This document shows, one piece after another, positions 27,847 through 38,016 of a stretch of DNA of 64,000 nucleotides. The notes below the pieces were generated by a model that was given only the letters and a program-made list of their open reading frames with translations, had not been told where the DNA came from and searched no databases. Within the stretch, counting starts at the first letter, position 1, and the number at the start of each line of letters is the position of its first letter. A program made the position numbers and the translations under genes. This DNA comes from Calidithermus roseus (lineage in GTDB: Bacteria > Deinococcota > Deinococci > Deinococcales > Thermaceae), in assembly GCF_003574095.1 (NCBI RefSeq), contig NZ_QWLA01000001.1, forward strand, positions 62,001 through 126,000, in the 5' to 3' direction.

Positions 27847-28461
27847 ATGTCAAACGACAATTCCAGACCGATCATCGGGCTCGTGCTGTTGGGCCTAGGC
27901 ATCTTGTTCTTGTTGCACAACCTTGGCGTCAACATCGGCGAGACTTTCATTGCCCTGGTATTTGCCGGGGCGGGGCTGGGTTTCCTGGCCTTTTTCTTCC
28001 AGGACCGCACCCGGCCCTGGCCCCTTATTCCCGGCCTCGTGTTGCTGGCCATCGCTGGCCTGATCGCTTTTGGCGACCAGTTAGGGGAGCTGGGCGGCTC
28101 GCTGTTTTTAGGAGCCATCGGCCTGGGCTTCCTGGGCGTCTACTTGTACCGACGGGAAAACTGGTGGGCGATCATCCCAGGGGGTACCCTGCTCACCCTG
28201 GCGCTGGTGGCGGGCCTCGAGGGCGTCTGGGGGATTGACGGGGGAACGTTGTTTTTCCTGGGCCTGACCGTTACCTTCGCGGCGGTGTTCGCCACCGGCC
28301 AGCGCTGGGCCATCTTCCCGGCTATCGCTACGGCCCTCCTGGTCTTGCTGACGATAGGCTGGTTTAGGGGAGCGCTCGAGGTGCTGCTCCCTCTGGCGAT
28401 GATCACGGTAGGGGCCTACCTGCTGTGGCGCGAGCAGAACAGGAAATCCCTGGAGAAGTGA
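27847..28461 (+). CDS. Polytopic membrane protein (LiaF-like TM organisation)
   Basis: This 204-residue protein is almost entirely membrane-embedded, with about seven or eight short helices, each starting with a G-rich turn. Successive pairs such as IIGLVLLGLGILFLLHNLG resemble the LiaI/LiaF-type transmembrane module. The ATG at 27847 has AAGGAGGT 4 nt upstream; the frame is open to 27700 but without a good site. It lies about 50 nt upstream of a PspC-domain gene, and the two are probably one envelope-stress unit. The biochemical role is unknown. Confidence 0.8.
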   Translation: MSNDNSRPIIGLVLLGLGILFLLHNLGVNIGETFIALVFAGAGLGFLAFFFQDRTRPWPLIPGLVLLAIAGLIAFGDQLGELGGSLFLGAIGLGFLGVYLYRRENWWAIIPGGTLLTLALVAGLEGVWGIDGGTLFFLGLTVTFAAVFATGQRWAIFPAIATALLVLLTIGWFRGALEVLLPLAMITVGAYLLWREQNRKSLEK

Positions 28462-28510
28462 TGCGTGAATCCGGGGCTGCTCGCGGATTTTCTTTACGGG
28501 AGGGCATTCG

Positions 28511-28951
28511 ATGAACGAACCGCGCAGGCTGTACCGCAGCGAGAAGGACCAGGTGATCGCGGGGGTGTGTGGTGGTCTGGCCGAATACTTCGCCATCGAC
28601 CCCGTCTTAGTGCGAGCCCTGTTCGTATTGCTGGCCCTGTTCGGCGGGGGTGGCTTCGTGCTGTACATCATCTTGTGGATTGTCATCCCCAAGGCCGGCT
28701 CCACCGCGACCGGCTCTGAGGAGAGCTTGCGTCAGGGGCTCGAGGAGGTGCAGGGCAAGGCCCGCCAACTGGTTGAGGAAGTGCGTCGGGGCGGGAGCGG
28801 GAGCAGCGTGTTGGGATGGATTCTCCTGCTGGTCGGAGCGTGGTTGCTGCTCGACAACCTGGGCTGGATCCGCATTAACGGAGACCTGCTGTGGCCGTTG
28901 CTCCTGATTGGCCTGGGTGTGGTGTTGCTGCTGCGCGAGCGTAACCGTTAG
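28511..28951 (+). CDS. PspC-domain envelope-stress protein
   Basis: This 146-residue protein has an N-terminal PspC domain (about residues 5-62: LYRSEKDQVIAGVCGGLAEY then a long hydrophobic helix). A short charged linker follows with QGKARQLVEEVRRG, then a C-terminal two-helix LiaI-type segment. PspC domains act at the inner membrane in phage-shock or cell-envelope responses. GGGAGGG 7 nt before ATG 28511 sets the start. The preceding gene shares the same C-terminal type of transmembrane module. Confidence 0.88.
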   Translation: MNEPRRLYRSEKDQVIAGVCGGLAEYFAIDPVLVRALFVLLALFGGGGFVLYIILWIVIPKAGSTATGSEESLRQGLEEVQGKARQLVEEVRRGGSGSSVLGWILLLVGAWLLLDNLGWIRINGDLLWPLLLIGLGVVLLLRERNR

Positions 28952-29036
28952 GAGCGCTCAACCTCTACGAGAGCCCCGACTATAGCCAGGCTCCCAGCCG
29001 TATCGGCCTCAAGGTGGACGGCGGAGGGGGGCGCAT

Positions 29037-29834
29037 TCAGATTCGGCGGTAGTCAGCAGCAGCCATCAGCGCTTCTATGGCCTTTTGCCAGTTGCCGCTG
29101 CGGGCTAGACGGGTGCCCACCAGCACGGCGTCGAAGCGGCCCACGAGCGAGCGCACCTCCTCGGGGGTACTGTAGCCGGATTCGGCGACCAGCAAGCCCT
29201 CGAAGCTCCTCGAGCGGGCCAGTTCGCCCAGGCGGGGGGCAGTGTCCATGTTGACCTTCAGGCTCACCAGGTCGCGGTTGTTGATCCCCACGATGGAGGC
29301 CCCGGCCTCCAGGGCGATGTCGAGTTCGCGCTCGTCGTGGATCTCCACCAGGGCCTCGAGGCCGTTTTTCCGGCTGAGCTCGAGGTAAGCCCCCGTCAGC
29401 TCGCCTAGCGCCGCCACGATCAAGAGCACCGCCGAGGCTCCCAGGGCGCGGGCTTCGGGGATTTGCGAAGGGTGCACGATGAAGTCCTTGCGCAACAGGG
29501 GCAGCCCCACCGCCTGCCGCACCGCCCGCAGGTCCTCCTCGGAACCGGCGAAGTAGTGAGGTTCGGTGAGCACGCTGATGGCACGGGCTCCGCCTTGCTC
29601 GTAGGCGCGGGCCACGGCGGGGGCATCCAGCGCGGCGATGTCGCCCTGCGAAGGGCTCTTGCGCTTGACCTCGGCGATCAGGGAGAGGCCCGGCAGAGCC
29701 AGGGCCTGGGAAAACGAGGGAATGGGCCGGCTCAGGTCGGGGCTGAAGTGGTAAGGCCGCGCCGACACCTCGGCCAGACGACGGCGGCAGATTTCGCCCA
29801 GCACGCCGGGGACATCGTGAAGGCGTGGTATCAC
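29037..29834 (-). CDS. trpC: Indole-3-glycerol-phosphate synthase
   Basis: This 265-residue TIM-barrel enzyme of tryptophan synthesis closes the indole ring of CdRP. The family signature [12 protein letters not shown] carries the catalytic lysine and glutamate. [15 protein letters not shown] and the phosphate-binding AESGY are present. The start is a GTG at 29834 with TAGCAT 6 nt before it and no Shine-Dalgarno, so it is probably leaderless. No other trp genes are adjacent. Confidence 0.95.
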   Translation of the reverse strand: MIPRLHDVPGVLGEICRRRLAEVSARPYHFSPDLSRPIPSFSQALALPGLSLIAEVKRKSPSQGDIAALDAPAVARAYEQGGARAISVLTEPHYFAGSEEDLRAVRQAVGLPLLRKDFIVHPSQIPEARALGASAVLLIVAALGELTGAYLELSRKNGLEALVEIHDERELDIALEAGASIVGINNRDLVSLKVNMDTAPRLGELARSRSFEGLLVAESGYSTPEEVRSLVGRFDAVLVGTRLARSGNWQKAIEALMAAADYRRI

Positions 29835-29863
29835 CGCACCATGCTACCAAAATGCCTCGGGCA

Positions 29864-29980
29864 ATGGTCGATAGCCCATAGCCATTGAGACGTCTGAGGA
29901 CTGGGGGCTCGTGAATATCCCCCTTTGCTCCTGAAAGGCTGTCCGGCGTCTTGCCTTGAACCTACGACGTACGACCACAA
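29864..29980. repeat. Heptad repeat element upstream of trpC
   Basis: Degenerate units include CGATAGC, CCATAGC, then further on GGCGTCT, TGCCTTG, AACCTAC and GACGTAC. The copy is shorter and less regular than others. The remaining gap to the patatin gene shows only its promoter. Confidence 0.55.
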
Positions 29981-30043
29981 TGGTAAGCGCAAAGTGGAAT
30001 AAGCTCTCATTCTAAACCGAAGGAGTGGCTCTACTCTAAAAAT

Positions 30044-30916
30044 ATGGGTGTCGTGCTTGCGCTTGGCGGGGGTGGTGTGCGAGGAGTAGCCCATCTGGGG
30101 CTGCTCAAAGTTTTGCGCGAAGAGGGCATTCCCGTCGCAGGTATCGCGGGCAGCTCGGCGGGTTCGCTGGCTGCGGCCATCTATGCTTTAGACCTGCCGC
30201 TAGAGCCCAGCTTCGTCCTGCACACCCTCTACGACCCCGAACTCGAGCGCCTGCAAAAAAGCGGCAAGTTGCGCCAGATGGTGCGGGTGATGGAGTTCTT
30301 GCGCAAGCCCACCCTGGCCGAAGGGCGTTACTACCAGGAAGGGCTCTTCAGGCTCTTCGGCACCAAGCAGATCGAGGATAGCCCCCTCCCGTTGGTGATC
30401 CAGGCCGCCGACTTCAACACCGGCGAGCTTGTTGCCCTGCGCTCGGGGCCGCTGGCTGAGGCCATCCGGGCCAGCAGCGCGATCCCCAGCATCTTCCCAC
30501 CGGTGCGCTGGAATGGGCGGGTGCTGGTCGATGGCGACGTGGCCGAAAAGGTCCCGGTCACTGCGGCGCTGAGCCTGGGGCTAGGGCCGGTGGTGGCCTT
30601 CGATGTCTCCAACCCCTACATCTGGAGCGAGCCCAAGACCGCTCTCGAGGCCGCCTTGCAGGCAGGGGAAGCCTCGCGCCGCCGCCTGGTTGAACTGGCG
30701 CTAGGCCAGGCCGATCTGGTGGTGCGGCTCAACCCGCCTCATCCCATCGACACCTTCGACGCCTCGCAGGCTGGGGCGCTCTTCGAACTCGGACAGGAGC
30801 GGGCCAGGGAGGCTCTGAGCGAAATCCGGCGCCTGATCCAGCCGCCGCGGGAGCGGAACGCTCCTGCACCGCACTGGTGGTCACGGCTGTTCAAGCTGAC
30901 GCAGAAGGCCAGCTAG
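30044..30916 (+). CDS. Patatin-like phospholipase (RssA/YchK type)
   Basis: This 290-residue patatin-fold hydrolase has the oxyanion loop GGGGVRG (residues 8-14), the nucleophile S38 in GSSAG and the catalytic aspartate D163 in DGD, so the Ser-Asp dyad is intact. It has no signal peptide, and the substrate is presumably a phospholipid or acyl ester. The ATG has TACTCT 6 nt upstream and no clear Shine-Dalgarno, so the mRNA is probably leaderless. Its 3' end overlaps a convergent membrane-protein gene by 36 nt. Confidence 0.9.
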   Translation: MGVVLALGGGGVRGVAHLGLLKVLREEGIPVAGIAGSSAGSLAAAIYALDLPLEPSFVLHTLYDPELERLQKSGKLRQMVRVMEFLRKPTLAEGRYYQEGLFRLFGTKQIEDSPLPLVIQAADFNTGELVALRSGPLAEAIRASSAIPSIFPPVRWNGRVLVDGDVAEKVPVTAALSLGLGPVVAFDVSNPYIWSEPKTALEAALQAGEASRRRLVELALGQADLVVRLNPPHPIDTFDASQAGALFELGQERAREALSEIRRLIQPPRERNAPAPHWWSRLFKLTQKAS

Positions 30917-31318
30917 CCCGGCTGCGTAGGCGGCGAGGGCAAAACCCACGATCAGCAAGGCCCACAGCGGCAATTCAGCCCGCAGGCCGATCGTCGCGAG
31001 CAGCAAGCTCGTGGAGAGACCGGCCACGTCCAGCAGCGCGCTGGCGGCGTGGCGGGTTCTTTGCTTGCTGAGCCTGGCGAGTTGCTTGCGCCGCAGCAGC
31101 CAGGCCCAGGCGGTCAGGGCGATGCCCAGATACACCGCCCCCACCCAGCCGGGTACCGCGCCCAGCGGCTCGAGCAGTGCGAACACCAGTGCGGCCAGCA
31201 GCAATTGGGCCACCCCACTCACGGCGTAGAGCAGCACGTAGCCGTGCCTGCGGTGCGGCAGGGGTGTTTGCGGCTCGAGCAGGGCCTCGAGCCAGCGCTG
31301 TAAGGATGGGGCGGGCAT
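30881..31318 (-). CDS. Small membrane protein cotranscribed with the TRAP transporter
   Basis: This is a 145-residue protein of unknown family with about four hydrophobic helices (near residues 26-50, 56-74, 92-110 and 115-137) and a basic loop RRKQLARLSKQRTRH between the second and third. It starts 4 nt after the TRAP permease stop, so it is probably translated by coupling, and it is the last gene of that operon. Its 3' end overlaps the convergent patatin gene. It could be an accessory subunit of the transporter; that is inference from position only. Confidence 0.6.
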   Translation of the reverse strand: MPAPSLQRWLEALLEPQTPLPHRRHGYVLLYAVSGVAQLLLAALVFALLEPLGAVPGWVGAVYLGIALTAWAWLLRRKQLARLSKQRTRHAASALLDVAGLSTSLLLATIGLRAELPLWALLIVGFALAAYAAGLAGLLRQLEQP

Positions 31319-31322
31319 TGCT

Positions 31323-33392
<2,070 letters not shown>

Positions 33393-33441
33393 TGCGACTC
33401 CTTCAGGGATAACGCCAAAAAGATACGTCAATATACAACCG

Positions 33442-33471
33442 AAAAAAACAGGGACGGCAGCGCCATCCCTG
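33442..33471 (-). terminator. Intrinsic terminator between TAXI binding protein and TRAP permease
   Basis: A 10-bp stem (33449-33458 with 33462-33471, one G-U pair on the minus strand) is followed by seven T residues on that strand (33448-33442). It is an excellent intrinsic terminator located inside the presumed operon. Confidence 0.88.
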
Positions 33472-33486
33472 CCTGAGGTCACGCCC

Positions 33487-34443
33487 TCACTTCAGCACGC
33501 CGATTTCCTTGTAGAAGCGCTCAGCACCGGGGTGCAGCGGCACCGGCAGGCCCCTCACCGCACCCTTGAGGCTGAAGTAGCGGGCCAGGTTGGGGTGGAT
33601 CTCCTTGAAGGCCTTCTCGTTGCCGATGGTGGCTTTGAGCACGTTGTACACGGCGTCGGCGCTGAGGGAATCGGCGGCGATCCACATCGACTTCACTGCG
33701 GCGGTGATGGTGCTCACGGCTTCGCCCTTGTAGGTGTTGCCGGGGACGACCACCTGGTCGTAGAAGGGGTACTTTCGCTGCATGGCCTTGATCTTGTCGG
33801 GCTCGATGGGCACCAGGTTGACCTGGGTGGTCAGAGCCAGGTTCTGGATGGCGGAAGCGCCCAGGCCCACGGTGTAAAACATCGCGTCGGCCTTGCCCTC
33901 CTGGAGCTGGGTGATGCCCGCCGAGGCGCTGGCCCGGATGGTCTGGCCCAGATCTGAGAAGCTCAGGCCGTAGGCCTCGAGCACGTGGCGGGTGTTCTGC
34001 TCGGTGCCCGAGCCCACGTCGCCCACGATCACCCGCTTGCCCTTGAGGTCGCTGATGGAGGCGATCTTGGAGTCGCGGCGGGTCACCACGTGGATGACTT
34101 CGGGGTAGAGGATCGCCACGCTGCGGATGGACTTCACCGGTTTGCCTTCGAAGGCCGGGATGGTGCTGCCGTTGTAGGCGTAGAAGGCGATGTCGTTCTG
34201 CACCAGCGCCATCTGGAGTTCGCCCGAGGCGATGGCGTTGATGTTGAACACGCTGCCGCCGGTGGAGCGGGCGTTGGCCCGAATGTCGATGTTGGCATCG
34301 TTGATGAGCTTGGAGATGCCGGTGGCTACGGGGAAGTACACCCCGGTGGTGGAGCCCGAGCCGAAGGTGATGAAATCAGCGGCCAGGGCGGACGCAGCCA
34401 AAACAGCCGCACCGATTATGCTCAACACAGCAGGTTTGCGCAT
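33487..34443 (-). CDS. TAXI-family TRAP substrate-binding protein
   Basis: This 318-residue exported binding protein begins MRKPAVLSIIGAAVLAASALA, a signal peptide cleaved near residue 21, then DFITFGSGSTTGVYFPVA, the TAXI-family N-terminus. RSTGGSVFNI and VGDVGSGTEQNT contact the ligand in the known Thermus glutamate-binding homologue. ATG 34443 has GAAGGAGG 6 nt upstream. It is encoded ahead of the permease, with a strong terminator between them. The ligand is probably glutamate or a related acid. Confidence 0.92.
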   Translation of the reverse strand: MRKPAVLSIIGAAVLAASALAADFITFGSGSTTGVYFPVATGISKLINDANIDIRANARSTGGSVFNINAIASGELQMALVQNDIAFYAYNGSTIPAFEGKPVKSIRSVAILYPEVIHVVTRRDSKIASISDLKGKRVIVGDVGSGTEQNTRHVLEAYGLSFSDLGQTIRASASAGITQLQEGKADAMFYTVGLGASAIQNLALTTQVNLVPIEPDKIKAMQRKYPFYDQVVVPGNTYKGEAVSTITAAVKSMWIAADSLSADAVYNVLKATIGNEKAFKEIHPNLARYFSLKGAVRGLPVPLHPGAERFYKEIGVLK

Positions 34444-34465
34444 GTTTTTCCTCCTTCGCGCGAAC

Positions 34466-34494
34466 ATTATACTTAAGCCCTCCCGATACGGCCA
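34466..34494 (-). promoter_or_regulatory. Promoter of the TAXI-TRAP operon
   Basis: TATAAT (34471-34466) is preceded at 17 nt by TGGCCG (34494-34489), a weak -35. A CGAGCA/TGCTCG hairpin at 34583-34600, behind ribF, may end the upstream transcript. Confidence 0.5.
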
Positions 34495-34618
34495 GCGTAT
34501 GATCGCCAGCAATAACGTTCGTAACGCGAATCTTTTGTGATCATCCCGGTATTTGGCCGACCAATATCGTAAGCTTTGAGATCGAGCACCGGATTGCTCG
34601 TGCGTAACGTGAGGCGGA

Positions 34619-35539
34619 TCAGGTTAGGTCCAGGGCGGCTCGAGCCGCCTGGGCGTCGCGGGCGATCTGGGCCTTGAGTTCGTCGAGCGAACCGAACTTC
34701 ATCTCGTCGCGAATCTTGTGCATGAACTCCACGGTGAGCTCCTGACCGTACAGGTCGCCCTCGAAGTCGAACAGGTGTACCTCAAAGCGCAGGACCCGGC
34801 CACCCAGGGTAGGCCGGTGGCCCACATTGGCGACGGCTCCGTACTCCCCTTCGTGGGTTCGTACCCGCACCGCGTACACCCCCAGCGGTAGTACCTTCAT
34901 GGCCGAGACCTGCAAGTTGGCGGTGGGAAAGCCCAGCGTGCGCCCCAGATGGTCGCCCTCGACCACGATGCCCCTAGCCGAGTAGGGCCGCCCCAGGAGC
35001 CCCCTGGCCCCTTCCACATCACCTGCTTTGAGCAACTCGCGTATCCGGCTGGATTTGACCGGCCCGTTGGCCAGGTCGGGCCGCAAGGCGATGTCTCGAG
35101 GCAGCTCGAGCAGGGGCAGGACGCGGATAGGAGCCACGCTCGCCAGGTCTTCGAGGCCCCCGGCCCGGCCCCGGCCAAAGCGGAAATCCTCCCCCACGTA
35201 GATCAGGCGGGCCTCGAGGCCGCGCAGGTCGCCGAGGAACTCGCTCTTGTCGCGGCGGGCGAACTCCTCGTTGAAAGGCACGATCAGGGCGATTTCGACT
35301 CCGAGGCCGCGCAGCAGCTCGGTCTTCTCGGAGAGGTCGGTGAGGAAGCCCTCGCCCTTCATGAAGACCTTGCTGGGGGGGTCGAAGGTGTAGACCAGCA
35401 GCGGCATGTGGTGGGCATGGGCGTCCTGGAGGGCCTGCCGTAGCAGGTGCTGATGGCCCAGGTGCAGGCCATCGAAGCTGCCCACCGCCACTACCTTGGG
35501 GCCAGGAGGGGCGTCCTGGGGGTCATTGATCAGCAGCAT
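34619..35539 (-). CDS. ribF: Bifunctional riboflavin kinase/FAD synthetase
   Basis: This 306-residue enzyme makes FMN and FAD from riboflavin. The N-terminal nucleotidyltransferase half has GSFDGLHLGHQ (about residues 20-30) and VKSSRIRELL. The C-terminal kinase half has GRTLGFPTANL and a GVYAV strand. Length is normal. The ATG lies inside the end of the Nudix gene (17-nt overlap), so expression is coupled. Confidence 0.95.
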   Translation of the reverse strand: MLLINDPQDAPPGPKVVAVGSFDGLHLGHQHLLRQALQDAHAHHMPLLVYTFDPPSKVFMKGEGFLTDLSEKTELLRGLGVEIALIVPFNEEFARRDKSEFLGDLRGLEARLIYVGEDFRFGRGRAGGLEDLASVAPIRVLPLLELPRDIALRPDLANGPVKSSRIRELLKAGDVEGARGLLGRPYSARGIVVEGDHLGRTLGFPTANLQVSAMKVLPLGVYAVRVRTHEGEYGAVANVGHRPTLGGRVLRFEVHLFDFEGDLYGQELTVEFMHKIRDEMKFGSLDELKAQIARDAQAARAALDLT

Positions 35540-36020
35540 AGTCGCTGAGGTAGAACAAAATCCCGGCCATGGCCGAAGCCGAGATCTGCGTCCGGTTCTC
35601 CCGCGCGGCCTTGAGCACCTCGCGGGGGTCGTGCCACTCCACTACGATATCCTCGTCATCGTCGGGGATGCCAGAGGCGGGGCGCAGGTTGCGGACCCTG
35701 AAGACGTGGAGTTTCTCGTCGCAGAAGCCGGGGCTGACGTAGAAACTGTTGAGGTACTCGAAATCCCCCGTGAGCTGGGCCTCCTCGGCGAACTCGCGCC
35801 GGGCGGCCTCGAGCGCCTCCTCGCCTTCTTCGATGAGCCCGGCGGGGATCTCGAGGGTCTCGCTGGCGACGGCGGGCCGATACTGCCGCACGAAGAGGAT
35901 TTTCCCCTCCCGTTCGGCCAGGATGCACACGGCGTGCTTGTGCTCGACGATCTCGAATCTCTCGTCCTCGATGGCTAAGTTGAGGATGCGTCCGTGGTAG
36001 AGGTAGCGCCGCTGGGGCAT
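35523..36020 (-). CDS. Nudix hydrolase (ADP-ribose pyrophosphatase type)
   Basis: This 165-residue hydrolase has the full Nudix box at residues 61-83 (GLIEEGEE...REFAEEAQL). The N-terminal part, with a YHGRIL strand, resembles ADP-ribose pyrophosphatases, which clear free ADP-ribose with Mg2+. ATG 36020 is preferred: a TATACT box lies 6 nt upstream, fitting a leaderless mRNA. The open frame upstream runs into repeat DNA. It is cotranscribed with ribF. Confidence 0.9.
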   Translation of the reverse strand: MPQRRYLYHGRILNLAIEDERFEIVEHKHAVCILAEREGKILFVRQYRPAVASETLEIPAGLIEEGEEALEAARREFAEEAQLTGDFEYLNSFYVSPGFCDEKLHVFRVRNLRPASGIPDDDEDIVVEWHDPREVLKAARENRTQISASAMAGILFYLSDYAADQ

Positions 36021-36347
36021 GGGGAAAGTATATGGCGCTGGGAGGGGTGGGTCGTAGGTCCTTGGGCGGAGGGGGGATAGCTGATGGCCGAACGCCCAAC
36101 GCTGAACGCCGATAGCTGATAGCCGGTGGCCGGGCGCGGGGCGTGCGTCGTACGTCTTACGTCGTACGCAAAACGCCAAACGCAAGACGCCTTGTTCCCC
36201 CCTTAGCAAGGGGGGTTAGGGGGGATAAACCCTCCCCGCGTGCGGGGAGGGAAGGTGGGGTTACCAGAGGCCACGGGCCTCCCGCTGATGGCTGACGGCT
36301 GACCGCTGACGGTTTACCGCTTCCCGTCACCCGATAAACTGATCCCC
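36021..36347. repeat. Gene-free stretch with composite heptad repeat and two GC-rich palindromes
   Basis: No gene is seen. From about 36034 there are in-phase 7-nt units (TGATAGC, CGAACGC, CCAACGC, TCGTACG types), then palindrome 1 (CCCCCCTT at 36197-36204 with 36208-36215), palindrome 2 (36230-36239 with 36242-36251), then more heptads (GGCTGAC-like, about 36288-36334). The amidohydrolase promoter (TTTACC 36313-36318, TAAACT 36335-36340) is partly built from the last units. It is the largest copy in the window. Confidence 0.75.
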
Positions 36348-37784
36348 ATGCTACTCATCGCAGACGTCTGGACCATGACCGAGGTGGGGCGGGCGCAGGC
36401 GGTGTACCTCGAGGGCGACCGCATCGCCGACGTGGGGCTGGAGCACGACCTCTCGGCCCGTTACCCCAGGGCCAAAAAATCCCGCTTCGAGCGCATCACG
36501 CCGGGCCTGCATGATGCACATACGCACCCGCTGGGTTGGGGGGAGCAGTTGGAACGCCTCGACCTGTCGGGCGTTCACGACCCCCGTGAGGTGGCCCGCA
36601 GGGTGGCCGAGCGTGCTCGAAGCCTGCCGCCGGGGACCTGGATTCGCGGGGCGGGCTATCTCTTCGACCACTACCCGCATAGGTCGATCCTGGATGAGCT
36701 GGTTCCCGATCACCCGGTCTTCGTGCGCAGCCGCGACCTGCACTCGGGCTGGGCCAACACCCGCGCCCTCGAGCTAGCCGGGGTGAGCCGGGACAGCGCT
36801 GATCCCGAGGGGGGAGCCATCGTGCGCGACGGGGTAGGAGAGCCCACGGGGTATCTGCTCGAGACCGCCCAGGGCTACATCCAGCGCATCCTGCCGCCGG
36901 GGACCGTGGCCGACCTCGAGCGCGGCCTGCGCGACCTGGCCCGCCGGGGGTACACCGCTACCCACCACATGGGCTGGTGCCCGCTGGAGTACGCCGAGGA
37001 ACTGGCCCGTTCCGGACGGCTGCCGCTGCGACTGTGGTGGGCTATGGACAAGGACAACTGGCAGGGGGTGAAGCCGGGCTGGCGCGGGGATTCGCTCGAG
37101 GTGGCCGCGGTCAAGTTCTTCGCCGACGGGGCGCTGGGCAGCCGCACGGCCTGGATGATCGAGCCCTACCCCGACGGCACCCACGGCATCGTCCTGGACC
37201 CGCTCGAGTTCATCCGTGAGCAGGGCGAGGCCGTGCTCAGGGCGGGTTTTGGCGTGGTGACCCACGCCATCGGGACGCAGGCGGTGAGGGGGTTGCTGGA
37301 GGTGTACGAGCAACTCGCCCCGCTGGTCTCGCCCGCTCGTCCGCTCCGCATGGAACACGCCCAGCACGTGCGCGACGAGGAACTGCCCCGCTTCAAGGGC
37401 CTGCCCCTGGCCCTTTCCATGCAGCCCATCCACGCGCTCGAGGACGCCGACCTCGTGCGCCACCACCTCCCTGGCAAGGAGCACGAAGCCTTCCGCCTGC
37501 GTGACCTGTGGAACACCGGCCTCCCCCTAGCCTTCGGCTCCGATGCCCCAGTCGCTCTGCCCGACGTGCTGGCTGGAATCCAGGCTTCCCTCCACAATCC
37601 CCTCAACCCCACCCAGTCGCTCAACGAGGCTGAAACCTTGTGGGCCTTCACCCGTGGCGCCGCGCTGGCGGCAGGCTGGCTCGAGCACGGCCTCATCCGC
37701 CCCGATGCCCCCGCCGACCTGACCCTTTGGGAAGGCGGAAAGCCGGTGGGGCGGGTGTTCCGGGGGGAGGTGGAGCTGGGGTAG
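36348..37784 (+). CDS. Amidohydrolase family 3 protein (YtcJ-like)
   Basis: This 478-residue metal-dependent hydrolase has the N-terminal DAHTHPLG metal motif (about residues 56-63), a central KFFADGALGSRTA strand with the bridging lysine region, HAIGTQAV and MEHAQHV histidines, and GSDAPV with the last metal aspartate. YtcJ-type members act on N-acyl or formamide-like substrates; the natural substrate is unknown. The ATG has TAAACT 7 nt before it and no Shine-Dalgarno. Heptad repeats lie on both sides of the gene. Confidence 0.9.
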   Translation: MLLIADVWTMTEVGRAQAVYLEGDRIADVGLEHDLSARYPRAKKSRFERITPGLHDAHTHPLGWGEQLERLDLSGVHDPREVARRVAERARSLPPGTWIRGAGYLFDHYPHRSILDELVPDHPVFVRSRDLHSGWANTRALELAGVSRDSADPEGGAIVRDGVGEPTGYLLETAQGYIQRILPPGTVADLERGLRDLARRGYTATHHMGWCPLEYAEELARSGRLPLRLWWAMDKDNWQGVKPGWRGDSLEVAAVKFFADGALGSRTAWMIEPYPDGTHGIVLDPLEFIREQGEAVLRAGFGVVTHAIGTQAVRGLLEVYEQLAPLVSPARPLRMEHAQHVRDEELPRFKGLPLALSMQPIHALEDADLVRHHLPGKEHEAFRLRDLWNTGLPLAFGSDAPVALPDVLAGIQASLHNPLNPTQSLNEAETLWAFTRGAALAAGWLEHGLIRPDAPADLTLWEGGKPVGRVFRGEVELG

Positions 37785-37787
37785 GTG

Positions 37788-37915
37788 GAATGCTGATAGT
37801 CGATGGTCGATAGCCGCTAGCTGATAGCCGAACGCCCAACGCCGAGCGCGGGTCGTACGTCCTACGTCGTACGCCGTACGCAAAACACCCAACGCCGAAC
37901 GCTAACCGCATGACG
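37788..37915. repeat. Heptad repeat element downstream of the amidohydrolase gene
   Basis: This is the clearest copy: about 17 successive 7-nt units in one phase with small slips, TGATAGT, CGATGGT, CGATAGC, CGCTAGC, TGATAGC, CGAACGC, CCAACGC, then TCGTACG, TCCTACG, TCGTACG, CCGTACG, CAAAACA, CCCAACG, CCGAACG. Confidence 0.8.
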
Positions 37916-37918
37916 TAG

Positions 37919-37940
37919 GGGCGGGCCCACGTGCCCGCCC
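37919..37940 (+). terminator. GC-rich hairpin before ppc
   Basis: An 8-bp stem GGGCGGGC (37919-37926) pairs with 37933-37940 around a 6-nt loop. It could end the amidohydrolase transcript; there is no T-run. Confidence 0.45.
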
Positions 37941-37958
37941 TCGCTCTTTCCCCCGCAT

Positions 37959-37972
37959 TTTGGTACACCAAA
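37959..37972. promoter_or_regulatory. Inverted repeat in the ppc promoter region
   Basis: TTTGGT-AC-ACCAAA lies just upstream of a TAAACT -10-like box (37978-37983). A second palindrome, TTGCCCTTGGGCAA (37993-38006), lies in the leader. Either could be an operator. Confidence 0.4.
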
Positions 37973-38016
37973 GCGTGTAAACTTATGCACAAGTTGCCCT
38001 TGGGCAACCGTTCCCT

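Noticed and set aside
34513-34618. Possible FMN riboswitch near ribF
   Set aside because: The region is downstream of ribF on its strand and has only one short hairpin; the conserved RFN parts are absent.
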